Of a stretch of DNA of 59,325 nucleotides, positions 23,450 to 35,200 are shown one piece after another (position 1 is the stretch's first letter; the number at the start of each line of letters is the position of its first letter). Both the position numbers and the translations under genes were made by a program. The notes below the pieces were generated by a model. The model made no database searches. It had not been told where the DNA came from and saw only the letters and a list, made by a program, of their open reading frames with translations. This stretch comes from Phoronis australis (Eukaryota > Phoronida > Phoronidae). The DNA lies in contig NMRA01001076.1 in the NCBI GenBank assembly GCA_002633005.1, positions 1 through 59,325 of the forward strand, read 5' to 3'.

Positions 23450-23792
23450 TGTAGCCGCCTCTGGCTACAGGGATAACAAAACAAAGTCGTTTGCATAACA
23501 CACTTTATTATTTGGTTGCTACCGATAAGAAGTGTCCAATAAAGCGGTCATCTGTAATGAAGAAAAAACACAGTCTAAGTACTCGGCTAGTAAGTGTAAA
23601 TCAATTAACAAGCAGCTGAATATACTGTACTTTAAACAACTATACACGCTCTAAACTTATAGCTAAATGCACACGAGTACAACATACTATGCCATAATAC
23701 TCAGTACTTACAACAGTTTGGCTAACACTCTGCTCAATATAAAAGTTTCAGCATCTAATAAAAACACGTGATTCGCGTTACAGATCTTGTCA
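23450..23792 (-). repeat. BEL/Pao 3' LTR
   Basis: A 343-bp LTR. On the plus strand it begins tgtagccgcctctggctaca and ends cttgtca. It matches the right LTR over its whole length with few differences, apart from the insertion in the right copy. Confidence 0.85.
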
Positions 23793-25373
23793 ACGGTTAT
23801 TCGGCATGTGGGGATGTTCTTGATGTAATGCTAGCGGTATTTCGTGGTATCCGCACTGAACCTGTGTACCGCCATCTAAAATCTTCATAAATCGACGATC
23901 TTCCACAGGCATACCCTTCTCGTCGGAGTGATGACTTTCTGTATCACAGAAATCTTGTTCCAGCACCTGGCGAATATCATCAATACTCTGGTTCATATCT
24001 TTTCTCCTGCTGACAGTAACATCCTGAACACACACCATGTGGCACGACGTCTTGCGTACTTCGCCTCCAGCCACGTTCACAGGGCCATTGACAGTCCACC
24101 TATGCCGTAGCATCAAGCCAAACGGTCCATTCCTTGAGGATGGAAACACCTCCAAAGGCTCCAATGCAAGCGGACAATTGCTGCCAATTAACAACCCAAT
24201 ATCAACATGCAGCACAAAATCTGCAACAGTCGGCTAACGCCTCAAGATTCGGTGATTTGAGAAGAACCTCTGGCCTGGGAATGTGTCAATGCTGAACAGG
24301 TATTTCGTGACGAGAGTAAGTCTTGGGAAGACGCACGGCATTCGCTCCCTGTAAGTCCGTGACTACAAGTCCTGAAACGACGCTAGAATCAACAAACGTA
24401 GATCCATGCATGGTATTAAGATGCATCGTAGCAGGTACGGAATCAACATCAATCTGTTCTAGCAGCGCCTCCGAAATAAAGCATGCAGTGCTACCCTGAT
24501 CATAGAATGCGTAAGTGTTAATAAAGGAATCTGATTATTCATGATAAATTCTAACCGGAAGTATGGATTGCAAAATCTCGCAAGAATCAATTGCATCATC
24601 AACTATCAGACAAGAATGGTGATTAGCTCCCTCGGTCTGAGTTCCAGAATCAATACGGTTCTTACGTGACGTATACCCATTGTTGTGAAGACATGTCGGA
24701 TGAGGCTTGGAACATCTGGGACAAATTTTCTTTTTGGACAGCCCTTCACCAAATGGTTACCTTGAAGACACCCGAAACAGAGCTGCTTTTTTGCAATGAA
24801 GGCTCTTCTTTCTTCTTACGTCTTTTCTATAAAGTTGGAACAGCTATTGATATCGTGATCTCGGCTAGAAAATAAACATGACATGACAACCTTTCCACTT
24901 CTACCAACCTCGGCAGAGAAGGAATTAGCACTCTTAGTGGTATGGGTTTTATTGGAATTTGCAGCACCCGAACTAAAGAATGCATCTTTGCCAAACACTG
25001 GATCACTTGCGTGTGAAACAAAGTCAACTAAATCAGTGAAGCATGCCCGAAACCTTGCATTTCTATAAGATGCAGTTTTGTCCCTCCATTTATTTTGCAA
25101 GTACAAGGATAACTTACGTACAGCCGTCTGAAGGTTAGATGGATGATTTAAGACTTCAAGTGATGAAATACCCATCATCGCATGCCGACATCTTTCTAGA
25201 TAATGAGCATACCGACGCAAATCAGAAGCATCTTCACTCTTCATACTGGACCACTTGTTAAGTTTGTCCACATAAGCATTCGCTATCTTGAAGTGGTCGC
25301 CGTATTCCATGTCCAACAGTTTCCGTGCTTCCATTTTAACCACTTGTAGGATCCATGTACATGCATCCTCCAA
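23793..25373 (-). pseudogene. BEL/Pao gag end, zinc knuckle and aspartic protease, truncated
   Basis: 25373-24816 continues gag. A CCHC knuckle, CFGCLQGNHLVKGC, lies at 24779-24738 in a shifted frame. The protease active-site motif DQGS is at about 24501-24490, and LLIGSNCPLALEP at about 24190 matches the DUF1758 peptidase end. An in-frame stop follows the protease core near 24290. The frame ends at MPNNR, just where the polymerase domain would start. Confidence 0.75.
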
Positions 25374-26683
25374 TCAAATCCTTCGGTTCCCCAACTAGGT
25401 GTTGATCTAAATAGTAAAGTAAGTCTGACGGGTTAGATACTCTCGCAGACACTCTAGCATCAAACGCCATAAGGAAGTACGAGTAACTTAATACATCTCC
25501 ATTAAACTTGGGAACCTCAATAATCGGCAGCGACACCGAACTGGCTAATCTTTGATAAGCTGCAAGAACTGTATTTGTTGAAGTGTCGTGTGGTGTAAAG
25601 ACACGAGCTGTAGGATCTAACAGTTCTCTATGACATACCTCATGATATCTGTACTGCTTACCAAATCCCTCAAACTGAGTGAAGGTAGGATGCGAAGATG
25701 AAATACTCACTGGTAGTACAACTGCATCGACCTTTGTAGATGTAGGAATATACCCTGTACTCTTGACGTCATTCCTCGCAGCAGAGATCCGAACGGCTGA
25801 ACTATCACCTGCAGCTAGACTGAAAATAGGCACAGAGCAACAACCAGACACAACACGAGCATTATCAGTAGATACTTGAATATTTGCTAACGTAGGATTA
25901 CTATGAACCAAACTATTATGAGATAAACTATTTTGAGTCCCTTGCTCATTAACAGTCTGTTGCACAACGTCCACTTGTGTAGCTTTGTCCACTGATTCGA
26001 CTGCAACTTTCGATGCTCCACAATAAGGCACTGATGACGTCACTTGTTTCCACACGATCGGCGTAGGTTCGTCAACCGGTGGCGTTGAAGTCGCTGATGC
26101 ACTAACCATCACGGGCAGGTCACATGATACTGACGACTACGGATGGTTCACGCACCATCAGCACTGAAGACACTGGCCAACTAATAGACGTCGGCTCCTG
26201 TCCATGGGAAATGCTCTCCTGTGCATCAGCTATTGCGAGTTCCGTGTCTATCTGCAGTGCTCTCGCACGTTCTTCTTTAACCTGTGACTCTAACATCAGA
26301 AATTCTTCTTCACAAGCTGTCGCCTCAGTCTCGCGTTCTCTGGCTCGTATCTCACGCATTTTCGCTCTTGTTCCACGCTTGATCCGCGACTCCAGTTTTG
26401 CCTGCTGTTCCTTGATCAGCATCTCCGCTTCCAATGCTCGTTTACGCGCCAGCAACTTGGCCTTCTTCAACCTGACGCTAACAACTAAAGACTGCGACCT
26501 AGCACTCAAAGCAGTGTTTGTGGTGTGAGCGGATACAGAGCTAAGGGCATCCTCACCATACACACAAGACGCAGGAACGACAACTTGTTGTCTCTCACGC
26601 AACTCCACCTCACCTGGTAATTCGTCAGAATGTGAGACGGTCTCATGGTCGGTTGGTGAAACTTCCATTCGCACGACTGTCAA
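25336..26683 (-). pseudogene. BEL/Pao gag, frameshifted
   Basis: Two frames cover this part. 26683-26120 is rich in Arg, Glu, Lys and Ala with a long predicted coiled coil. 26112-25336 ends with a segment such as EVPKFNGDVLSYSYFLMAF, typical of DUF1759 gag proteins of Pao elements. The switch of frame at about 26115 shows decay or a programmed shift; decay is likelier given later lesions. Confidence 0.75.
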
Positions 26684-26712
26684 TCGTGGTAGGACAGCAC
26701 TGTTATAACTAA

Positions 26713-28471
26713 TGTAGCCGCGTCTGGCTACAGGGATAACAAAACAAAGCCGTTTGCATAATACACTTTATTATTCAGGGCTCGACGCTATGAAAATCGC
26801 CAGGTCGCATTTTGCGACCAAGCCAAAATCCTAGGTCCCATTTTCAAAATCCAGCTCGCATTCATAAATTCCAGGTCGCGAAAATTTCCCGCCATTTTTA
26901 CGGACCAAAATTGGCTTTAACGTCATCAGAAAATGCCTAGTAGATTATGCTCTTGCGACGTTAAATACTCACAAATTTCATGTCGCAAAACTGAGTCCTT
27001 ACAAGCATATCATGCATGCACCGCGTTATCATTCTTCACTGGCGCCTTCCAGTGAAAGACCCTGGAGCGCAAGGCAGTTGCCGACGTGAAAGTTAAATCA
27101 GTGCTCTCTAACCGACACATGCATTCGATTAGCTAAGTGTGCAACGTGAAAAAGAAGAAAATACTCCTTGAAAAAGTATCCGCGACTTTTCTAGGACTGA
27201 CTTGCTATATGACTGCCATCAAAGTCGTTAAAGATCCAAAGATTGATAACTCTAAGTGCGAATTCCTTCCATTTGTTCGCAGGCCAAACTTTTCGACTTA
27301 ACGTTTGAAAAAACATCCTGTCGGAAGAAATTCGTGAAACGTTGCCCTACTCGCTGTATGACATATTGATACGCGGAAACAATTCACTGCAAATTTCACA
27401 ACAAAAAATGTGGTACTTATGCTGTTTACCGGTACGTAGTCAATTAGTTTTCCATGAAATAAAAAGCCTCGAAATGATTTCCGACGGTGCGGGTTTCTAC
27501 TATTCTGCCGAAAGCGCGTAAAGGCATGCCCGTCGTTTGGCGATTAATTCGGATGTCATTTTCACATTTGCTGTCTTTCGCAATAAAAACGAGACGCATT
27601 TTTTCCAAGTCACGATGATCGTCTGCCGGGACCGCTTTCCGGCGCTAACAGTGGAACCGATCAGTGCCGCAGTGCCATCAGGCATATTGCCGTGGGTGTT
27701 GCCGTAATTTGATATTAAAGGACACCATACATGAAAAATAAATGTTTTTCCACCACTAAGCTTGGTAATTTCGTCGTTTAAGAATTAGTAGAAACACCTT
27801 ATTATGACGTGTTATTCCGAGGTCAGAAACTTTCTTCAACACATCCAGAAATTTGCAAAAGGCCGAAAGTATTGGTCAATAAAATGCGTCAAAGACTAAT
27901 TCTGCATTCCCTTGTTCATGCGACATGTTTACAAGTCATCGGGAGCGCTTTTCTCAATGAATGTTCCTTTGAACTTGATTTGGCAACAACCAAATAGCGG
28001 TCGGAATCACCGAGTTGCTCAACATTTCCCAGGTACTGTATCTGTCGCGAAGTTTAAAAACTCAGCTCGTTGGAAATTCCAGGTCGCATTTTGCGACTTA
28101 ATGCGAGCTGGCCAAAATCTCAGCTCGCATTTCCAAATTTCAGGTCGCAAATGCGACCTGCAGCTCGTTATGTCGAGCCCTGTTATTTGGTTGCTACCGA
28201 TAAGAAGTGTCCAATAAAGCGGTTATCTGTAATGAAGAAAAAACACACAGTCTAAGTACTCGGCTAGTAAGTGTAAATCAATTAACAAGCAGCTGAATAT
28301 ACTATACTTTAAACAACTATACACGCTCTAAACTTATAGCTTAATGCACACGAGTACAACATACTATGCCATAATACTCAGTACTTACAACAGTTTGGCT
28401 AACAGTCTGCACTCAATATAAAAGTTTCAGCATCCGATGAAAACACATGATTCGCGTTGCAGGTCTTGTCA
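26713..28471 (-). repeat. BEL/Pao 5' LTR, split by a hAT-like insertion
   Basis: The LTR is present as 26713-26775 and 28183-28471. Removing the 1407-bp insertion and one TTATT restores a length of about 347 bp, close to the 343 bp of the 3' LTR. This makes the insertion younger than the retrotransposon. Confidence 0.9.
26776..28182. mobile_element. Non-autonomous hAT-like element inside the BEL LTR
   Basis: The 1407-bp element begins cagggctcgac and ends gtcgagccctg. TTATT flanks it at 26771-26775 and 28183-28187. The subterminal regions hold repeated, inverted 'caggtcgcattttgcgacc' and 'agctcgcatt' motifs, likely transposase-binding sites. The other LTR gives the empty site, cactttattatttggttgc. 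I found no transposase. Confidence 0.9.
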
Positions 28472-28814
28472 ACGAATGCCGCTACACACGACAAACGCTA
28501 GTCATCAAAACCTGCGTAACAAACAGGCTAATACGTAATAATAGCCGGCCGGTCAAGCTACTATTCTACTATGCAAATGCTATTGTAACCACTGCAAAGA
28601 ACTGGCTTACTGAACAAAACCTCACAGTGGCGAAAGATGCACTGCTACCTATAAAGAAAATAAACAATGTAACAAGTAAATGAAATACAACCAATGACAA
28701 AAAATGATGCACGGCATCAACACATACTACACTGCTATATATTATTGCCCTCAAAATTTTACAAAAACTGTTTTGGGGATGTTTGTACCATATACTCACA
28801 ACAAATTTTCTAAT
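28472..28814. other. Flank between elements
   Basis: A short AT-rich stretch to the right of the BEL element. The open frame at 28447-28683 starts in the LTR and has no recognised content. Confidence 0.4.
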
Positions 28815-30124
28815 ATGTGACCCAGCACCACAAAATGAGTCTTAAGTAGGGATTTGCCATGTTTTTAGTTGTTAGTTTTTCTGAAAATATAGTATTTTCT
28901 GACCATTTTTATGTATGAAACATGTCCTTACCTTAACAAATGGACGAGTTGCTGCCATTTCTAGTCTGGAAAATGGCCGAGAAAATGTGATATATTCAAA
29001 ATTTCCACAGCAACCTGTAGTTGAATGCTTCATTTGGGGATTGTTATTTTTACAAAACAACATAAAAAATTAGATTCATCAAAAATTAGAAATGAATACT
29101 GACTTTATGACGTAATTGCTGCCATTTTCCAAGATGGCCATCATTCAATGAAAATGCATTGACACTGAGCCACCATATAAATGACGAGATTCACGATTAG
29201 AAAAGGGAGTGTATTTTAAAAAGAGCTGAAACTAATCTCATGAGAGCACAATTCAGTTGAGAAATATAATTTTTCTCTTTTGAAAATGTGTTGCTATATG
29301 GAAACTCAATTCAAAATGGCTGCCGTCAACCTTAATTGACTGCATTATGGCATTTTCCTGTTGATCCCAACTTGTTCGATTCTATAGCCCAACAACAAGT
29401 TGGGAAGATGACCAATGTAGCCAATATGTTACACGACTGATGAACTCCATTTTGGCATGTGTGGTTGGAGGGCCAGCTCTCTTTTGTTGGATAATTGCTC
29501 TAATCTCGAATAAGATCATATCTAGCTTGACTTGGCTGTGCTGTTAAAAACAGAAGTTAAGTTATAAATTGTCCAACTACAACCAAAGTTACAACAATCT
29601 ATTTTTTCTGAACGTGACTGTGTTCACATGTGGTCTGTGATAAGGCTGGTAGGTGATTGGCCTGCCTGTTGTCATACCAAACAAAAGACTGTGCTTGGCA
29701 GTTAACAAAGGAGCTAGATGTTATCACGCACTCACAACCCTCTACCTCTGGTAAAGTCACTGAACAGGAGAACGCTGTCATGATATAAGTTAATCAATTG
29801 CCAGTTGGTATAGTAATTCATAGGGACAGGCTGTTCTTAACACCAATACTGAGGAACTATTATAGGCATAAAGTATGATTACATGTTGTGATGACTTAAA
29901 TTCAAGATGGCTGCCATTGAAGTTTAATGATTATTCGAAAGAGGGTTTTTTGTGGGATTTGTTAGCAAATGTTAGACCTAAAAACGAAACAAACACGTAT
30001 TTTGCGACATGAGAACAACATTAAGTAAAAGTCCATTGACGAAACACTGGCATAAAGTAAGTCCCACAATTCACAATTAAACAAATATATTACTACTGTC
30101 AAGCTTTAGATGCTCTAAATCATC

Positions 30125-30623
30125 CAGGGCTTGGAATTTTCCGCGGAAACGCGGATTTCCGCTTTTTTCAAATGTTCTTTCCGCGTATTTTATTATATTT
30201 CCGCATAAAAAAATCTGATTACATATAAAATTTCAGCGGCAAATTTCTGTCTTACCACCGCGTTGCCGACGACTTTCACCTCGAAAAGCGGAAGTTGCTC
30301 TTTATGTTTCGGAGGAACGTAAATTGTCAACATTGCCGGGGCATCTGGGAAAAAGCGTGGTGGATTTCCTCATTGGCCTCGTATGATTGTAAACCGCGGT
30401 GTCAAATACTACGACTATGGAGCCAAAAATGATTGGAGGCGGGAGTGGCGGACGAGCTAAGACAGACGCAGACGCAGGCTTCCGGAGGTGGTACCGTTTT
30501 TTTTTTAATCCTCCTGATTTCTGTCTGCAAAAGGTCCACACCGACTATTTCAAGGCCGGCTGCGCGCATTTTTCGGGCCGTAAAAATTTCCGCGTTTTTC
30601 GCCATTTGTCATTCCAAGCCCTG
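30125..30623. mobile_element. hAT-like MITE, cagggcttggaat ends
   Basis: A 499-bp element starts cagggcttggaat and ends attccaagccctg. It is flanked by atcatc at 30119-30124 and 30624-30629, which can also be read as the 5-bp tcatc plus one base. Inner ends share 'cgcggaaa'. Open frames crossing it are inconsistent and uninformative. Confidence 0.75.
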
Positions 30624-31150
30624 ATCATCTAATCGTTTATATCTTAAAAATAGAAATTATAGTGTTTCATTAAAATTGCTGTGTCTAAATTGGTTTATAG
30701 TGTTTAAGGTAACTAAGTCTGTTTTTGAAACCTGCGGTCATGATATAGACAATTTCACTTTTATGGAACAGCCCCCAAAAAGTATGGTGGGCCACTGCAA
30801 TTGGGTCAATAAATCTCCCACCTAATGTAAATAAGATCATTCCACTTTCGGCAGGAGGGTTTATCACAAGTAAAGCAAGGTAATTTAAGTGTAATTTGTC
30901 AAAATTTAATAAAATAAAGTCCAGTTACAAAATACAAATAAGTGGCCGACTATTGTTCACAATAATTCAAAAAAATTTAAATGAATTAGTGACTCATCCC
31001 TGATCCATAACGTAAAATTGTCGTGAGGACTTGACAGGGACCTCGGGGATCTCACACTCCACTGATTTATCCACATTATTTTGAAAACTCTTTGCCCAGT
31101 CACACATTGTGTGTCATAAAAGAGATAAGCATACCAGCAGCTGAAACGGC

Positions 31151-31275
31151 AAGTAGAACTACTCTCGTTTATCACATTGGTGTAGACTCACAGTTGAACT
31201 GTGGTTTTCTGTAGACCCCAGATCGTCCCGAGTTGCACCATATACCAACTCCGGACGGTCTCTCACGACGATTGC
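31151..31275 (-). repeat. Hairpin-rich dispersed repeat, copy 2
   Basis: Reverse-complement copy of 16149-16266, with both hairpins preserved. This copy is outside any Kolobok-like element that I can see, so the repeat seems to have an independent history. Confidence 0.7.
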
Positions 31276-31789
31276 GCGTCATGCATATCCTTCACAGACA
31301 ACTGCAGAGCTATGAGTAACTCAACATCAAACCACGTGATGCAGCCCTGTCGAAGATCGTTCTCTTGCAGTAACTTTCAGTTGCTGCACCCAGATTCATT
31401 GGCTTTGAAGGAACGGGACATTGCTCTGTGAGTAAGCTCATCTGGAATGATAGGACAAAGAACTCAAAGAGCTTACTACATGTATCATAAGCGGTTTTAC
31501 CTTTCTCTTGACATCTTAATGAATTAACTGGGTCATCGGGTGCCTGAGCAATGCAGTCACAAACACTGGCAAATTTTGATGAAAATTTCGTGAGCTATCC
31601 AGTCGTGGAGAAGGTGATATTTTTCAAAATGAGATAAATAAGTTTGCATGTTTTAAAACTATGTTTTGTGAAGTGGAATGTCATAATCTACAAGAAACAA
31701 ACTGACCTAATTTTCACTGAAAGCGACTGCTGTTTGGTCAGGAAATAGGATTTCCAACTTAATACTCATTTTGTAGTGCTGGGTCACAT

Positions 31790-31995
31790 GTCAAGTACAT
31801 TTAAGACATTACTGGTCTTCTGACATGTTAAATAAACGTTTTTCACCACTAAGGATCTAAGCTCATCACAGTGTTGAATAACTTTATTAGCAGTTGTCCA
31901 ACGTAGGATCTTGCAAACCAATGGTCTATCCCAATGTAAATTGTGGCTTATCTCTAACGTTTCTATCATAACACTGCTGTCACCTAACATCTGTA
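31790..31995. other. Short segment left of the Gypsy remnant
   Basis: An open minus-strand frame of 68 codons (31990-31784) has no recognisable content. Confidence 0.3.
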
Positions 31996-33320
31996 CTTAC
32001 GTGGATCAGGCCGCACACCCTCTGCGGTATAAATCATACTGAAAAATGAGACTTCTGATACTTTAATATTACACTTGTCAGGATATTGAATTCCAATCCA
32101 TGCCTACGAGCATGCAACATCATGCTCCTCTATAGTAGAGCCAAATACAATTATGTCTTCGGTAATGTTCAATATTCCATGTTACCGTGCGAGAATAGAA
32201 TCCCTTAAGTTTGCTCTTGGAAAGTATCCTGAGAAACCCTGAGCCCAAATGGCATTCGTTTGAACCTGTATCTACCATCAGGACCGCTACACGCAGTTTA
32301 TGCTGATGACTCTTCATTGAGCACAACACTCCAATAACCGTGACGTGCGTCTAATTTGCTAAATACTTGAGCACCATTGAGCTTTTGAGTGATTTCTTCT
32401 AATGTGGGAGTTTTATGGTACTTTATCTTGGTACTAATGTGTTATAATGTCTAATTCTGCAGTAATGTCGCCATTTTTACAATCTCCTTTCCCATGTCTA
32501 ACTGTGTCAAAACTCAAGGTTTCCAATACATCAATGGATTCTATCTTGGTCTTGCTTCCAGTACTTTTCCTAGTCTTGAAGTTGTGTTATTTTTCTCCGG
32601 TCCTTTCCTTCGGATTTCCCAGCGTGACATAGGTCTGATTTTTTCCAGTGCCCCCTTTGCAGTTACTTTTGAATGCAAGACACCGCCCTTTTTGCAATTG
32701 TGTTCCATATTGGTCGTTTTACGCACACTGTCAATTTTATGACTGACATTAGAATTACCAGTCGCAGGCTTCTCAAATGCTCTCAGATGAGCCTCTGCTG
32801 CCTCATGAGCTCTGCAGATTTTTAGAGCTGCGTCTATTGACAGTTTCCCATCCTGCTAAATCAACTCTTTTCCGGACTGCTTATTGGCTGTACCAATAAT
32901 CAATTGATCGATTATGTGATTGTCTGTGTCGTTTCAGAATTTACACCTTAGCGCGATGGTTTTCACACGTGTATAAAATTTGTCTTTGCTCTCATTTGCA
33001 TTCTGTCTGAAGGAAATCAAATTGAGTCTACCAACTCAGTTATCTGCCAATCCTACTGATTGCAGGAACTTGTGCTAGACTGTCCCTAGATTTGTAATTC
33101 CTCATTTGTCAGGGCCCATGAGTTCGCTAATTGTTCACCTTTTTCCCCCACTTGGAAAATGATGAAGTGGTGCTGGTCCTCGGGCTTAAGGTTCTTGATC
33201 ACAAACCATCTGATGAGAAGTGTTCTGTAATCCCGGAGCGACTGGTGGTCGTCACCAGACCCCCTGTAGTTGGACATTTTAATCCCTCTGCCATCTCTGA
33301 TACTCACGAGACACAAAGAA
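31996..33320 (-). pseudogene. Ty3/Gypsy retrotransposon remnant (gag and reverse transcriptase)
   Basis: Reading leftward from 33320, gag-like sequence includes NDTDNHIIDQLIIGTANK and ALKICRAHEAAEAH (about 32940-32780), as in Gypsy gag proteins. Reverse transcriptase follows: KLDARHGYWSVVL near 32350, GRYRFKRMPFGL at about 32275-32238, and EGVRPDPRK near 32005, the usual end of the RT core. Several stops and frameshifts interrupt it. The catalytic YxDD region is damaged. No LTRs were found. Confidence 0.8.
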
Positions 33321-33569
33321 TTTTTGACAATAAAATGGTGCGATTTTCGCCCGCACTAGCACCATGAAACACGAGATGAACGTAAGACAAACTTTATTGC
33401 TGCAACAAATTGATGTAATGTGACACTAGTAGTGACATCTATTGATATATCACAACATGCCTCTTCAATAAGGTTGACACTTAATTTTTCAATTGGTCTA
33501 TTTTAGGTTTTGTAGCGATACTCGTGGAGTGCAATAAGCAAAAATATGTTGATTCAAAATTCAAATTTA

Positions 33570-34480
33570 ACATTTAAAAATTGAAATGCACACAGTGCTG
33601 CTTATAAGAAGACAATTTTATGCATGTATTGCCATTTTTGTGTTTCTTTGAGTTGTCATAACATAATTTAACTTTAATTTTGCCAGTTTCACAACTGCAC
33701 CACATTAGGAATTCCCATTGAAAATAGGAACAAATTTCCTCCCAGGCACCTCGATAAAGAAAGCTTCCACGGGTAAAGTATTCTGTGTGAAGCACTTGCT
33801 CAATGGAGATCATGCTTACTTAATTTCATTAAAATTGGTTGGCCTAGATCTTCCTGAAAATTTCCATGATGTCGCTTGATATTCTCAGTCATCGTCTGTT
33901 GAAACTGTTCTTGTTTATTTCATTTTTGTACTTGGTATGTGACCGTCCTCTGGCAGCATTGAGGGTGAGCTCACTGATGTTGAGGACAACGGCTGCGCAG
34001 ACATTGTTAAGATAGTTACTTGAAGAAAGAGTTATCTTGAAACTTGGGATATCTGTGGTGAATGAAGTGCGACTATGTTTTCTGAAAGGGTTTCCAAAGA
34101 AACCTTGTTTATTTACATATGGTGGCAGTCGAGTCAGTATACATAATGCATGGGCCAGCAGTCACTCAGTTTGGTGGCTAGTTGAGGTGCTGCTATGCCA
34201 CCAAAATAAAAATCAATAAAACAAAAAAATTCATATTTTATTCAGTAAGTTTAAAGTGTTTGGATTTGTGTTCAGAACTCACTGCATCCAAGGGGTGGGG
34301 CAGAAGGGATTTGTCCTTGATCTGTTTGAGACAATTCAGCAATCTTCCATTATCTTTGTTCATTATTTTGAGAAACTGGTGAGAATAGTATCGAGTGTAC
34401 TCCGATACAATAACATGAGGTCTCCTTTACCATTCCGTCCTGTTGCTATAGCTATCACCTCATACAATGTTCCTAAGACC
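33570..34480. repeat. Diverged upstream unit of the 35-44 kb repeat
   Basis: It shares the same order of motifs as 35222-36090 and 39420-40300: 'aaaattgaaatgcac', 'cccattgaaaata', 'gtagcacttgct'-like, 'cctgaaaatttcc', 'gaagaaacc.tgtttattta' and 'cactgcatccaag'. Divergence is clearly greater than between the two later copies, so this is an older duplication. Confidence 0.65.
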
Positions 34481-35200
34481 TTGTAGAAAATTAATATACA
34501 AAACAGGTTGCAAAATCTTTTATCTAATTAAGAGATGATACATGTGATATGAAGATATCATTCGCAAGAATAAGCATACAGGAGAACATTGAAAGTAGGG
34601 GTTGTGGCAGAAAGGCATGCACAAAATGTGAGGAAATACACACAGTGTTGGAGAATAATCTACACTGCACACTGCTTTACCCTACAAGCAGTTGTGGTAA
34701 TTAGAAGAAGATAACAGTAATTCAGTTTTGTCAAAGAATTGCAGTGTTATTTAGCATGCATGTTGAAAGTATTTGTACAATCACAAGACTTCCCTTTGAT
34801 TGTTCTGAAAACAAAACCGTAAAGATCTTAATCTTGTAATCTGGTGATTTAGCCCAAAACATTTTCTGTCACCTGCTATTGATTGCATAATTAATTCCAC
34901 TCCTAGATGAATAGATAAGTCAGGCTATAACACCTGAGTACTATCCCTTTTCTGTATAAGTTGAGGCATTGGTATTTATTTCTTTACAGGTGTATGCTTA
35001 AGACAAACAACCTTGTTTTACCATAATTTGCTTCTGCTCCACTACCCGAAGCTCTCTGAAGTCAATTTCATTCTCTAAAAAATTAACACTTTATTGAATT
35101 GCATAGCAAATATGTGTAGCGGTGGTGTTATGTGCAGCATGGTGTTTGATGTGAGTGGTGGATGACCGTCTGTGTCGACCTGATGGAATTGGAGAAATGC

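Larger units (their letters stand above)
23450..28471 (-). mobile_element. BEL/Pao LTR retrotransposon, internally deleted
   Basis: Two direct LTRs (23450-23792 and 26713-28471, the latter split by a hAT-like insertion) enclose about 2.9 kb. On the minus strand LTRs start TGACAAG and end GGCTACA. The order is coiled-coil gag, DUF1759-like gag, zinc knuckle, then aspartic protease (DUF1758-like). The body stops where reverse transcriptase would begin and the 3' LTR follows at once, so RT, RNase H and integrase are missing. Frameshifts and a stop interrupt gag and protease. No matching target duplication was found. The copy cannot move on its own. Confidence 0.85.
28815..31789. repeat. Interval bounded by a 33-bp inverted repeat
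   Basis: atgtgacccagcaccacaaa at 28815 recurs in inverted form ending at 31789, with about three mismatches over 37 bp. Similar sequence lies near 2715. The two ends could be termini of one roughly 3-kb element or two separate short repeats. No target duplication or transposase was found. The interior holds the hAT-like element at 30125 and the repeat at 31151. Confidence 0.45.

Noticed and set aside
26124-26528. 134-codon plus-strand frame rich in Ser and Ala
   Set aside because: Antisense shadow of the BEL/Pao coiled-coil gag.
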